Source: an uncultured Blautia sp.
GTDB taxonomy: Bacteria > Bacillota > Clostridia > Lachnospirales > Lachnospiraceae
Length of the DNA: 64,000 nucleotides
Direction: 5' to 3'
Assembly (NCBI GenBank): GCA_937900135.1
Contig: CALCDJ010000080.1
Coordinates: 32,144-96,143 of the forward strand
Positions 9,096-17,866 of this stretch are shown piece after piece; the first letter of the stretch is position 1; every line of letters starts with the position of its first letter. The notes under the pieces are model-generated. The model saw only the letters and a list, made by a program, of their open reading frames with translations, did not search any database and was not told the origin of the DNA. A program made the translations under genes and the position numbers.

Positions 9096-10193
9096 ATGAA
9101 ACTAGGTATCGTGGGTTTACCCAATGTAGGAAAAAGTACATTATTTAATTCACTGACAAAGGCAGGCGCAGAATCTGCCAATTATCCATTCTGTACCATT
9201 GACCCTAATGTAGGAGTGGTTACTGTTCCAGATGAGCGTCTGAAGCTGTTGGGAGACTTTTATCATTCCAAAAAAGTAACCCCGGCAGTGATCGAATTCG
9301 TAGACATTGCAGGTCTGGTGAAGGGAGCATCCAAGGGAGAGGGACTTGGCAATCAGTTCCTTGCCAACATCAGAGAGGTAGACGCCATTGTGCATGTGGT
9401 TCGCTGCTTTGAGGATTCCAATGTGGTTCATGTGGATGGAAGCATTGATCCTCTCCGTGATATTGAGACCATCAACCTGGAACTGATTTTTTCGGATCTG
9501 GAGATTCTGGAGAGAAGAATTGCCAAGGTGACCAAGACAGCCCGTATGGACAAGGAAGCTGCCAAGGAACTGGATTTCCTGGAAAAGGTGAAGAAGCACT
9601 TAGAGGATGGCAAAATGGCCATTACCATGGAACTGGAATCAGAAGATGAAGAAGGCTGGATGGGTACTTATAACCTTCTTACCTTTAAACCGGTAATTTA
9701 CGCTGCCAATGTGGCAGAAGAAGATCTTTCAGATGATGGTGCATCCAATTCTTATGTATCCCGCGTACGGGAATATGCAGAAGAACAGCATAGCGAAATT
9801 TTTGTAATCTGCGCACAGATCGAACAGGAAATTGCAGAACTGGACGATGATGAGAAGAAAATGTTCCTGGAGGATCTGGGACTTACAGAATCCGGTCTGG
9901 AGAAGCTGGTAAAAGCAAGCTACCGTCTGCTGGGGCTTATGAGCTTTTTGACTTCCGGAGAAGACGAGACAAGAGCATGGACCATCAAGATCGGTACAAA
10001 GGCGCCTCAGGCAGCAGGTAAGATTCATACAGACTTTGAACGCGGATTTATCAAGGCGGAGGTTGTTAATTATCAGGATCTTTTGGACTGCGGTTCCTAT
10101 GCAGGTGCAAGAGAAAAGGGACTTGTACGTATGGAAGGAAAAGAATATGTGGTTCAGGACGGCGATGTGATTCTGTTCCGGTTTAATGTATAA
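9096..10193 (+). CDS. ychF: Redox-regulated ATPase YchF (OLA1 type)
   Basis: OBG-family P-loop ATPase that binds ribosomes. P-loop GLPNVGKS lies at 7-14, followed by DIAG and the NPVIY-type region (here KPVIYAAN), with a C-terminal TGS-like domain ending in AREKGLVRMEGKEYVVQDGDVILFRFNV, characteristic of YchF. In-frame ATG 9051 lies upstream, but the GGAG at 9081-9084 and the invariant family start MKLGIVGLPNVGKST fix the start at 9096 (365 residues). It is followed by lgt after 22 bases. Confidence 0.96.
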   Translation: MKLGIVGLPNVGKSTLFNSLTKAGAESANYPFCTIDPNVGVVTVPDERLKLLGDFYHSKKVTPAVIEFVDIAGLVKGASKGEGLGNQFLANIREVDAIVHVVRCFEDSNVVHVDGSIDPLRDIETINLELIFSDLEILERRIAKVTKTARMDKEAAKELDFLEKVKKHLEDGKMAITMELESEDEEGWMGTYNLLTFKPVIYAANVAEEDLSDDGASNSYVSRVREYAEEQHSEIFVICAQIEQEIAELDDDEKKMFLEDLGLTESGLEKLVKASYRLLGLMSFLTSGEDETRAWTIKIGTKAPQAAGKIHTDFERGFIKAEVVNYQDLLDCGSYAGAREKGLVRMEGKEYVVQDGDVILFRFNV

Positions 10194-10215
10194 TAAACAG
10201 TAGACAGGTGATTGT

Positions 10216-11313
10216 ATGGAAATGTCGATTCGTTTCCCAGGGCTGGGGATTGATCTTGCCTACGTGGGAAAATCCATTGGGATCTTCGGAATGGAAGTTA
10301 CCATATATGGATTGCTGATTGCGGCAGGAATGCTTCTTGGTATTGCTTTTGTAACGCTGGAGGCTAAACGCCGGGATGAAAATCAGGACATGTATCTGGA
10401 TATGGCGATTGTTTCTCTTCTGGCAGCGGTTCTCGGTGCAAGGCTTTATTATGTGGCCTGCTCCTGGAAACTGTACCAGGGAGATTTCTTTGAAATTTTT
10501 GATATCAGAAGTGGAGGGCTTGGATTTTATGGAGGACTTCTGGGCGGTGTAATCGCGGCAGCTGTTTTCTGTAAGCTGAAACGGCTTTCCTTCTGGCAAA
10601 TGGCAGATACTGCCTGTATGGGAATTCTGATCGGGCAGATAATAGGAAGGTGGGGGGATTTCTTTAATCGGGAATCCTTTGGCGAGTATACCGACGGTGT
10701 GCTGGCAATGCAGCTTCCCCTTTCTGCAGTTTCCACCAGTTCGGTGACTTCTCTGATGAGAGAGAACCTGGTGACGACAGAGGGAGGCACATACATTCAG
10801 GTGCATCCTTTGTTTCTGTATGAGAGCCTGTGGTGTTTGCTGCTGTTTTTACTTCTTCTGGCAGCAGGACGGCACAAACGGTATCAGGGTGAGATTTTTA
10901 TGAAATATCTGGCAGGGTATGGCCTTGGAAGATTTTTTGTAGAAGGACTTCGCACAGATCAGCTGCTTCTTCCGGGAACCAGACTGCCTGTGGCCCAGGT
11001 GATCTCAGCAGGATTATTTGTTGTTTTTACGATTCTGATTATCGGACGGCGTACCATGGCGAAGAAGCGGGAAGCCATCCGTAAACGCAGGAGAGAAGAA
11101 TTATATGAAGCAGAAGAGAAGAAGACAGAAATCGATGCAAATGATTGGGAATTCCCTGTACACGAAGAACGAGGGACAGAAGAAGATGAGCGAGAGAGAG
11201 AAACAGTACCGCCAGATCCAGAAACTGAGGGAAACACTCAACAGCAGGATAAAGAGCAGGGAGGATCTTCAGAAGAACCTGCGCCTGAGCTGCGAACTGG
11301 ATCTTCTGATTGA
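10216..11313 (+). CDS. lgt: Prolipoprotein diacylglyceryl transferase with long acidic C-terminal tail
   Basis: Integral membrane enzyme that attaches diacylglycerol to the lipobox cysteine of prolipoproteins. Multiple membrane helices and the Lgt signature GRWGDFFNRESFG (144-156) are present, with GLGFYGG and HPLFLYES. The core ends near residue 285. The remaining 80 residues are a charged, Glu/Asp/Arg-rich, low-complexity cytoplasmic tail, longer than usual for the family. The DNA of that tail also encodes the start of a Spo0E-like protein in another frame. The window contains lipoprotein substrates (49898 and 42895). Confidence 0.94.
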   Translation: MEMSIRFPGLGIDLAYVGKSIGIFGMEVTIYGLLIAAGMLLGIAFVTLEAKRRDENQDMYLDMAIVSLLAAVLGARLYYVACSWKLYQGDFFEIFDIRSGGLGFYGGLLGGVIAAAVFCKLKRLSFWQMADTACMGILIGQIIGRWGDFFNRESFGEYTDGVLAMQLPLSAVSTSSVTSLMRENLVTTEGGTYIQVHPLFLYESLWCLLLFLLLLAAGRHKRYQGEIFMKYLAGYGLGRFFVEGLRTDQLLLPGTRLPVAQVISAGLFVVFTILIIGRRTMAKKREAIRKRRREELYEAEEKKTEIDANDWEFPVHEERGTEEDERERETVPPDPETEGNTQQQDKEQGGSSEEPAPELRTGSSD

Positions 11314-11362
11314 AAAATATCAGGAAGAAAATCCCACAGGGGATGAAAATCTTCCTTATTAA
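11186..11362 (+). CDS. Spo0E-like aspartyl-phosphate phosphatase, overlapping lgt
   Basis: A 58-residue protein starting MSEREKQYRQ, in a different frame from lgt and overlapping its last 128 bases; its stop lies 49 bases past the lgt stop. It has the Spo0E-family pattern: an amphipathic helix IQKLRETLNSRI, a short turn, then SCELDLLIEKY, matching the SxxLDxLIxxY motif that dephosphorylates Spo0A~P. GAGGGAC (11171-11177) is spaced 8 bases from the ATG. Known Spo0E-like proteins are 50-85 residues, so length fits. The inference rests on the motif alone. Confidence 0.7.
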   Translation: MSEREKQYRQIQKLRETLNSRIKSREDLQKNLRLSCELDLLIEKYQEENPTGDENLPY

Positions 11363-11389
11363 TATGGAGAAAAAACTGTTTTTGGGAAA

Positions 11390-11415
11390 AGTCCGGCGAA
11401 AGCCGGGCTTTTCTA
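11390..11415 (+). terminator. Rho-independent terminator after lgt/Spo0E-like gene
   Basis: Stem AGTCCGGC (11390-11397), loop GAAA, GCCGGGCT (11402-11409), then a T-rich tract. It separates the ychF-lgt unit from the mraZ promoter. Confidence 0.85.
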
Positions 11416-11486
11416 TTTGCTTTAGGGAAACAAATATGGAAAGGATATCACAAAAGTGTTAAATAAAAAAAATCTTGCTTTCGCAC

Positions 11487-11515
11487 TTGTATTTTCACGT
11501 TAAATGGTTTAGAAT
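11487..11515 (+). promoter_or_regulatory. mraZ (dcw cluster) promoter
   Basis: TTGTAT (11487-11492), 17-bp spacer, TAGAAT (11510-11515). Predicted transcription start near 11522, immediately before the MraZ repeat operator. Confidence 0.75.
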
Positions 11516-11525
11516 AAGCACATAA

Positions 11526-11560
11526 GTGGTAGAAAGTGGAGAATAGTGGAGGCAAATGGA
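11526..11560 (+). promoter_or_regulatory. MraZ operator: four 10-bp-spaced GTGGA repeats
   Basis: GTGGT, GTGGA, GTGGA and ATGGA begin at 11526, 11536, 11546 and 11556, with TGG cores exactly 10 bp apart. This matches the known MraZ box (direct TGG-core repeats at one helical turn) by which MraZ controls its own operon. It overlaps the expected transcription start, consistent with repression. Confidence 0.85.
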
Positions 11561-11639
11561 GATACTGTGGCAGAATAACCGTTTGCACCCGTGGAATGTC
11601 TGTGGGGAGACAGATATTTCGTGAGAGTAGGTGAGTTAC

Positions 11640-12071
11640 ATGTTCATGGGAGAATATAACCATACCATTGACGCGAAGGGGCGTCTGATTATTCCGGCTA
11701 AATTCAGGGAACTCTTAGGGGAAGAGTTCATACTGACTAAGGGGCTGGATGGTTGTCTTTCTATTTATCCGATGAATGAATGGGAAGCCTTTGAACAGAA
11801 GCTAAGAGCTTTGCCACTTACAAATAAAAACGCAAGAACCTTCTCACGTTTCTTTGTGGCTGGTGCCACAAGCTGTGAACTGGACAAGCAAGGGAGAATT
11901 CTCGTACCGCAGACGCTTCGGGAATTCGCTGGTCTGGAGAAAGAGGTTGTGCTTACCGGTAACCTGAACCGTATAGAAGTATGGAGCAAAGAAAAGTGGA
12001 GCGAGAACTGCAACTATGATGATATGGACAGCATAGCAGAGAGCATGCAGGATATGGGTATTATCATTTGA
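11640..12071 (+). CDS. mraZ: Transcriptional regulator MraZ
   Basis: DNA-binding regulator of the division and cell-wall cluster. Two AbrB/SpoVT-like half domains are seen, marked by DAKGRLIIPAKFR (11-23) and DKQGRILVPQTLR (about 81-93). I use ATG 11640 (MFMGEYNHTIDAKGR, the usual family start) with AGGTGAG at 11629-11635; an in-frame GTG at 11631 would add three residues. 143 residues. It heads the dcw operon and has its own operator upstream. Confidence 0.95.
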   Translation: MFMGEYNHTIDAKGRLIIPAKFRELLGEEFILTKGLDGCLSIYPMNEWEAFEQKLRALPLTNKNARTFSRFFVAGATSCELDKQGRILVPQTLREFAGLEKEVVLTGNLNRIEVWSKEKWSENCNYDDMDSIAESMQDMGIII

Positions 12072-12106
12072 CGGCAGCGCCCGGAGAAGTCCAACAGGAG
12101 ACGAAT

Positions 12107-13045
12107 ATGGAATTTAAACATAAATCTGTGTTGCTGGAGGAGACCATCGAGGGCTTATGTATCAAGCCGGATGGAATCTATGTGGATGGAACTTTAGGAG
12201 GAGCGGGACATGCCCTTGAGGTGTGTAAGAAACTTTCTGCCAAGGGGAGATTTATTGGCATAGATCAAGACCAGGATGCAATAATTGCTGCGAGTGAGAG
12301 ACTGGCTGCCTATAAGGACAGAGCGACCATCATTCGCAGCAATTATTGTTACATGGCAAGTGAACTTATGACCCGCGGGATTCACAAGGTAGACGGCATT
12401 GTGCTGGACCTTGGAGTTTCTTCCTATCAGCTTGACAATGAAGAACGAGGCTTTACCTATCGTGTGGACGCGCCGCTGGATATGCGGATGGACCAGAGGC
12501 AGAGCCAGACAGCCAGTGATATTGTAAATGGCTATGAAGAAAGAGAATTGTACCGGATCATTCGTGATTACGGTGAAGATAAATTTGCGAAGAACATCGC
12601 GAAGCATATTGTGGCAGCCCGTAAGGAGCGGCCCATTGAGACAACAGGAGAACTGACAGAGATTATTCGTCAGTCCATTCCCATGAAAATACAGGCAGCG
12701 GGAGGCCATCCGGCGAAACGCACATTCCAGGCGATTCGGATTGAGCTGAACCGGGAGTTGGATGTATTAAGGGATTCCCTGGACGGAATGATTGATTTAT
12801 TAGGAGATGGCGGCAGGATTTGTATCATAACCTTCCATTCGCTGGAAGACCGGATTGTAAAGACAATATTCCGAAAAAATGAAAATCCCTGTACCTGTCC
12901 GCCGGATTTTCCGGTATGTGTTTGCGGAAACAAATCAAAAGGAAAGGTGATTACCAGGAAGCCGATTCTGCCAAGTGAGCAGGAGATGGAGGAGAATCCC
13001 CGTTCCAAAAGCGCAAAGCTCCGGATTTTTGAAAGAAATTTGTAA
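12107..13045 (+). CDS. rsmH: 16S rRNA (cytosine(1402)-N4)-methyltransferase
   Basis: SAM-dependent methyltransferase that modifies C1402 in the 30S P site. The SAM-binding motif VDGTLGGAGHA is near residues 26-36. Other family blocks are LDLGVSSYQLD, RGFTYRVDAPLDMRMD, KRTFQAIRIELN and ITFHSLEDRIVK, plus a Cys cluster CTCPPDFPVCVC. The start is placed at ATG 12107 with AGGAG at 12096-12100; the longer reading from TTG 12068 lacks an RBS. 312 residues. Confidence 0.97.
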   Translation: MEFKHKSVLLEETIEGLCIKPDGIYVDGTLGGAGHALEVCKKLSAKGRFIGIDQDQDAIIAASERLAAYKDRATIIRSNYCYMASELMTRGIHKVDGIVLDLGVSSYQLDNEERGFTYRVDAPLDMRMDQRQSQTASDIVNGYEERELYRIIRDYGEDKFAKNIAKHIVAARKERPIETTGELTEIIRQSIPMKIQAAGGHPAKRTFQAIRIELNRELDVLRDSLDGMIDLLGDGGRICIITFHSLEDRIVKTIFRKNENPCTCPPDFPVCVCGNKSKGKVITRKPILPSEQEMEENPRSKSAKLRIFERNL

Positions 13046-13104
13046 CAGCTGCAGGCATGAGAAAGGGCATGCCTGTTTGCATGCAGTAGTAAAAGGGGCA
13101 TGAA

Positions 13105-13683
13105 ATGGCGAAAACAAACAGATCAACAACAGCCAGACGAACTGGAAACAGCGCCAGAAACAGCAGGGGAATGTATGTAGAAGGAAATACGGCCAGAAGA
13201 CTTGCCGAGGTTCCGGACAGACGGAATCAGAGTTATGGTCAGAATGCCGGTCAGGTCAGAAGACGCCCACGGACAAACACGAAGACACGGGAACAGAGAG
13301 AAACCCTTGAGAGAAGACAGGTGAGCAAAGAAGCAATCCGAAACCGAGAAAAGGCAATGGGAATGAGCCGGGGGTTTGTGGTGTTTCTGGCAGCGGTATC
13401 TGTGGCAGTCCTTTTTTTCAGCACCCATTATATTCAGCTGAAATCCGAGATTACCGCAAGGCTGCGGGAAGTGGCGGCTTTGGAATCAGAGCTTTCACAG
13501 CTAAAAGAAGACAATGATGCCTATTACAGCCAGGTAACTTCCAATGTGGACCTGACTTCCATCAAAAAGGTCGCCATTGGCCGGCTGGGAATGAAATATC
13601 CTTCTGATGACCAGACCGTTACATATGAGACTTCAAGAAGCAGCTATGTAAGACAGTATCAGGATGTTCCAGATTCTAAGTAG
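13105..13683 (+). CDS. ftsL: Cell division protein FtsL-like
   Basis: Bitopic divisome protein. A long basic, disordered cytoplasmic segment (1-88) is followed by a membrane helix at about 90-108 and a leucine-zipper-like coiled coil (112-140), then a short extracytoplasmic tail. Position between rsmH and the PBP genes is the standard ftsL locus, and topology matches FtsL/DivIC. Sequence identity in this family is always low, so the call leans on topology and synteny. The cytoplasmic part is longer than the Bacillus protein. Confidence 0.85.
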   Translation: MAKTNRSTTARRTGNSARNSRGMYVEGNTARRLAEVPDRRNQSYGQNAGQVRRRPRTNTKTREQRETLERRQVSKEAIRNREKAMGMSRGFVVFLAAVSVAVLFFSTHYIQLKSEITARLREVAALESELSQLKEDNDAYYSQVTSNVDLTSIKKVAIGRLGMKYPSDDQTVTYETSRSSYVRQYQDVPDSK

Positions 13684-13691
13684 GTGATGAT

Positions 13692-15920
13692 TTGAGCAAT
13701 ACAAAACGAAGAAATACCAGAAGAAAACCAGTAAAGAAAATTAATTATCAGATGCGTAAAAAGCTAGTAATACTCTATGGCGGAGTGGTACTAGCTTTAG
13801 TCGCTTTGACAGGCAGGATTACGTATATCAACGCAACAAGCGGAGATAAATACAAAAAACAGGTACTCAGTCAGGCCCAGCAGAGATACGAAAGCCGGGT
13901 GCTCCCTGCCAAGCGTGGAGATATTTACGATAGAAACGGCAATCTTCTTGCCACCAGCAATAAGGTTTATAATGTTATTCTGGACTGTAAAGCCGTAAAT
14001 TCAGATTCTGAATATGTGGAACCCACCATTCGGGCTCTGACAGAGGTGCTGGGTCTGGATGAAAATGATATTCGGTCCCGCCTTACCGGGGAATCCACCA
14101 AAAACAGCCAGTATCAGATTTTGAAAAAAGAGTTGTCCATGGATGAAAAAAAAGCGTTTGAGGAATATACCACCATCCCAGAGGACAGCACCATGACAGC
14201 AGAGCAGGAAAAAGAGCGCACCAATGTTAAGGGCGTGTGGTTTGAAGAAGATTACCTGCGCAGCTATCCCTTTAATGAACTGGCCTGTGATACCATTGGC
14301 TTTACCTTTGCCAGAGACACCGCAGACTGGGGACTGGAAGGATATTACAACAGTACCCTCACCGGTGCGGATGGGCGGCAGTACGGATACTTTAATAATA
14401 ATTCCGATGTGGAGCAGACCATTATCGATCCTTCCAATGGAAAGAGTATTGAGACTTCTCTGGATGTGGGCGCGCAGCAGATCGTAGAAAAATATGTAAA
14501 TGCCTTCAACGACCTTATGGGCGGCAAGAATGTGGGCGTGATCGTGGAAGACCCTTCTACCGGAGAAATCCTTGCTATGGATGGGGGTGACCGTTACGAT
14601 CTCAACGAGCCCAGAGACATGTCCAGGGTACATTCCAAGGAAGAAATCAAGGCGATGAATGATGAGGAAACCGTGGAGGCCTTAAATGGGATGTGGAACA
14701 ATTACTGTGTGACAGACGCTTATGAGCCAGGTTCCACTGTAAAGCCTATTGTCGTAGCCTCTGCTCTGGAAAAAGGCAGGATTTCTGCTTCCGATACCTT
14801 TGTCTGTGACAGTGGACAGGCCTTCGGAGAGAATGGAGAACCTTTTATCAAATGTGCGGCCTATCCAGATGCTCATGGAACAGAGACTTTGGGGGAAGTC
14901 ATTGCCAATTCCTGCAATGACGGTATGATGCAGATTGCGGAAAAAATGGGCAATGATCAGTTTATTCGCTCCCAGAGCCTGTTTAATTTCGGAACAAGAA
15001 CAGGAATTGACCTTCCCAATGAGGGCGCCGGTATTATTCATACCACAGATACCATGGGAGAGACGGAACTTGCCTGCTCTGCTTTTGGACAGGGGTTTAC
15101 CTGTACCATGATTCAGGAGATCAATGCCATGTGTTCCGTGGTCAACGGCGGTTATTATTATCAGCCTCATCTGGTGACGAAGATCAAGGACAGCAGCGGC
15201 GGAATCATCAAGACCATTACGCCCACTCTTTTGAAGCAGACCATTTCCTCTAACATTTCTCAGGATGTGAGAAGCTATATGGAATTGAGTGTAAAGCAGG
15301 GTACCAGCCGCCACAGTAAGGTGCAGGGATACAGTTCCGGTGGTAAGACAGGAACTGCGGAGAAGCTACCCCGTGGCAATAAGAAATATCTGGTTTCCTT
15401 CATTGGGTTTGCTCCGGTGGATGATCCGGCAGTGGTTATCTATGTGGTGGTGGACGAACCCAATGTGGAGGATCAGGCCAACAGTACCTATGCACAGTAC
15501 ATTGCCCAGGCCATTCTTTCTGAATTGCTTCCATATTTAAATGTGGCGCCGGATGAAACCACAGATGGATACGTTCCGGAAACAGAAATCTGGGAAGAGT
15601 TCCAGGGCCATGTGAAGAGCATTCCAGGCGGCGAACTGGATGCAGAAGGTAATCTGGTGGACGGTGAGGGAAACCGTATTGATTTTGCCGGAAACCGCAT
15701 TGACGAGTCCGGTTATCTTCTGGATGCGGAAGGAAATTATCTGTACGACGAAAACGGAAATTATAAAATGTCTGAAAACCTGGAGGCTCCTCGGGAGGAA
15801 TATCCGGAAGGGGTATCCAATACCAGCGCGCCGGAACCTTTGGAGGATCATTCCGAACCGGTTCAGGGAAATGATATGGAAAGCGAAGGAATTACCAACG
15901 AAGAGGCAGGTCTGGAATAA
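13692..15920 (+). CDS. Class B penicillin-binding protein (FtsI/PBP2 type) with repeat tail
   Basis: Septal transpeptidase that cross-links peptidoglycan. A basic N-terminus, one membrane helix (about 24-41), the pedestal domain (RGDIYDRNGNLLA) and a transpeptidase domain with Ser348-Thr-Val-Lys, Ser407-Cys-Asn409 and Lys552-Thr-Gly554 are intact. There is no PASTA domain. The last 100 or so residues are an acidic tail with six short D-x-x-G-N-like units (LDAEGN, DGEGN, DFAGN, DESGY, DAEGN, DENGN). The start is TTG 13692, with AGGTGATGA just upstream; no in-frame ATG gives the expected basic leader. The gene sits 8 bases after ftsL. Confidence 0.93.
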   Translation: MSNTKRRNTRRKPVKKINYQMRKKLVILYGGVVLALVALTGRITYINATSGDKYKKQVLSQAQQRYESRVLPAKRGDIYDRNGNLLATSNKVYNVILDCKAVNSDSEYVEPTIRALTEVLGLDENDIRSRLTGESTKNSQYQILKKELSMDEKKAFEEYTTIPEDSTMTAEQEKERTNVKGVWFEEDYLRSYPFNELACDTIGFTFARDTADWGLEGYYNSTLTGADGRQYGYFNNNSDVEQTIIDPSNGKSIETSLDVGAQQIVEKYVNAFNDLMGGKNVGVIVEDPSTGEILAMDGGDRYDLNEPRDMSRVHSKEEIKAMNDEETVEALNGMWNNYCVTDAYEPGSTVKPIVVASALEKGRISASDTFVCDSGQAFGENGEPFIKCAAYPDAHGTETLGEVIANSCNDGMMQIAEKMGNDQFIRSQSLFNFGTRTGIDLPNEGAGIIHTTDTMGETELACSAFGQGFTCTMIQEINAMCSVVNGGYYYQPHLVTKIKDSSGGIIKTITPTLLKQTISSNISQDVRSYMELSVKQGTSRHSKVQGYSSGGKTGTAEKLPRGNKKYLVSFIGFAPVDDPAVVIYVVVDEPNVEDQANSTYAQYIAQAILSELLPYLNVAPDETTDGYVPETEIWEEFQGHVKSIPGGELDAEGNLVDGEGNRIDFAGNRIDESGYLLDAEGNYLYDENGNYKMSENLEAPREEYPEGVSNTSAPEPLEDHSEPVQGNDMESEGITNEEAGLE

Positions 15921-15952
15921 AAAGCTGCGGATTTCAGGAAAAAACAGAATAC

Positions 15953-16006
15953 CCCCGCTTACAGTTCTCATATATTGAGAAGAGCACTGTGGGCGGGGAT
16001 TTTTTT
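15953..16006 (+). terminator. Terminator-like hairpin abutting the start of the second PBP
   Basis: Arms 15953-15965 (CCCCGCTTACAGT) and 15986-15998 (ACTGTGGGCGGGG) pair over 13 bp (two G-U), with a nested TCTCA/TGAGA stem, followed by seven T at 16000-16006. The right arm is also the only purine-rich (RBS-like) sequence before ATG 16007. It can act as a partial terminator and, when folded, hide the RBS of the next gene. Confidence 0.75.
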
Positions 16007-17794
16007 ATGAAAAAAAATAAAACATATCATAAGAAAAAAGTCTGGGTAGTTTTTTTGTGCTGCCTCCTTATGCTGTTCGGACTGATTGGGAGGCTGGTTT
16101 ATCTTATGGGATTTCGTTCCGATTACTATTATGAGAAGGCGCAGCAGCTTCATGAAAGAGAGCGGGATATCAAAGCAGCCCGGGGAAGAATCCTGGATGC
16201 AAAGGGAAAGGTGCTGGCAGATAACAAAACGGTATGTACCATTTCAGTAATACACAGCCAGATCAAAAATCCAAAGCGTGTGATCCAGGTACTTTCCAGA
16301 GAACTGGAAATGGAGGAAGAGGAAATCAGAAAAAGAGTGGAAAAGAATTCTTCCATTGAACGAATCCGTACGAATGTGGAAAAAACAGTGGGAGATACCA
16401 TTCGTTCCTATGGGCTTTCGGGAGTAAAGGTGGATGAAGACTACCGGAGGTATTATCCCTATGAAACTCTGGCATCCAGGGTGCTTGGCTTTACCGGCGG
16501 GGACAATCAGGGAATCCTGGGACTGGAGGTAACATATGAGGAAATTTTAAAGGGAGAACCGGGAAAAATCCTTACTACCACAGATGCCCGGGGCGTGGAA
16601 CTGGATCAGTATGGAGAAAATCGCAGAAATCCCATTCCAGGCAACGATCTGCGTATTAGTCTGGATGCCAGCATTCAGGAATTTGCAGAGCAGGCTGCCC
16701 GAAAAGTCATGGAAGAAAAACAGGCGGAACGGGTATCTGTTTTGCTGATGAATCCCCGGAATGGAGAAATTTACGCCTGTGTCAATGTACCGGAATTTAA
16801 TCTGAATCAGCCCTTTGAACTGAATACAGGTGTGGATACCAAAGGGATGGGAGAAAAGAAAAAGCAGGAACTTTTGAATCAGATGTGGAGAAATCCCTGC
16901 CTCAATGACACTTACGAACCAGGTTCCACATTTAAGATTATCACCATGGCAGCGGGACTGGAACAGGGAGTGGTTTCTCTGAATGATCGCTTCTACTGTC
17001 CGGGATATAAGCTGGTGGATGACAGAAGAATCCATTGCGCCAAAAGAACGGGACATGGTTCTCAGACATTTGTACAGGGAGCTCAGAATTCCTGTAATCC
17101 TGTTTTTATTGAGGTGGGACTGCGGCTTGGCGTGGACAATTATTACAAATATTTTCAGAAATTCGGACTGATGAAAAAGACAGGGATTGATCTTCCGGGA
17201 GAGGCAGGAACCATTATGCATCAGAAAAAAAATATGGGGAATGTGGAACTGGCTACGGTGGCTTTTGGACAGTCTTTTCAGATTACACCCATTCAGCTTG
17301 CAGCCACGGTCAGCTCCCTGATCAATGGAGGAAACAGGATTACCCCGCATTTTGGAGTAATGGTGCAAAGTACAGGGGGAGAGCGTATAAAAAAACTTAC
17401 TTATCCTGTAGAAACAGGGATTGTCTCCCAGGAAACTTCTGAAAATATCCGGAATATCCTGGAATCGGTGGTGTCCCAGGGATCTGGAAAAAATGCAAAA
17501 ATAGAGGGCTACACCATTGGCGGAAAGACTGCCACTTCCCAGACACTTCCAAGAAGCGCCAACCGGTATATTTCTTCCTTCCTGGGTTTTGCGCCGGCAG
17601 AAAATCCCAGAATCCTTGGGCTATGTATCATCTATAATCCCCAGGGAATCTATTATGGAGGAACCATTGCTGCGCCTGTAATCCGAAGCATCTTTGAAAA
17701 TGTGCTTCCATATCTGGGAATTGAAAAAACAGCGCCTGTGGAGGAGAAGAAAGAAAAGGAGCAAAATATGAGGGCAATCCCCACTTTGGGTTGA
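16007..17794 (+). CDS. Second class B penicillin-binding protein (SpoVD/PBP2 type)
   Basis: Transpeptidase with one N-terminal membrane helix (about 11-30), pedestal domain (RGRILDAKGKVLADNKT) and transpeptidase domain: Ser307-Thr-Phe-Lys310 and SCN in AQNSCNPVF. The third motif reads Lys507-Thr-Ala509 instead of the usual KTG. Tandem class B PBPs here parallel pbpB-spoVD of Bacillus, which suggests one septal and one sporulation-specific enzyme, but no PASTA domain is present to settle it. ATG 16007 is preferred over in-frame GTG 15989, which lies inside the upstream hairpin. 595 residues. Confidence 0.9.
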   Translation: MKKNKTYHKKKVWVVFLCCLLMLFGLIGRLVYLMGFRSDYYYEKAQQLHERERDIKAARGRILDAKGKVLADNKTVCTISVIHSQIKNPKRVIQVLSRELEMEEEEIRKRVEKNSSIERIRTNVEKTVGDTIRSYGLSGVKVDEDYRRYYPYETLASRVLGFTGGDNQGILGLEVTYEEILKGEPGKILTTTDARGVELDQYGENRRNPIPGNDLRISLDASIQEFAEQAARKVMEEKQAERVSVLLMNPRNGEIYACVNVPEFNLNQPFELNTGVDTKGMGEKKKQELLNQMWRNPCLNDTYEPGSTFKIITMAAGLEQGVVSLNDRFYCPGYKLVDDRRIHCAKRTGHGSQTFVQGAQNSCNPVFIEVGLRLGVDNYYKYFQKFGLMKKTGIDLPGEAGTIMHQKKNMGNVELATVAFGQSFQITPIQLAATVSSLINGGNRITPHFGVMVQSTGGERIKKLTYPVETGIVSQETSENIRNILESVVSQGSGKNAKIEGYTIGGKTATSQTLPRSANRYISSFLGFAPAENPRILGLCIIYNPQGIYYGGTIAAPVIRSIFENVLPYLGIEKTAPVEEKKEKEQNMRAIPTLG

Positions 17795-17866
17795 TAATTG
17801 GGTGGAAAAGCCTTATACTAGAAGATGCGAAAGCAAAAAAACGAAAGAATAATAAGAGGTGTGAGG

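Noticed and set aside
13692..17794. Two PBP genes as a duplication or assembly artefact
   Set aside because: The proteins differ throughout, including motifs and C-termini, and tandem class B PBPs are normal in Firmicutes.
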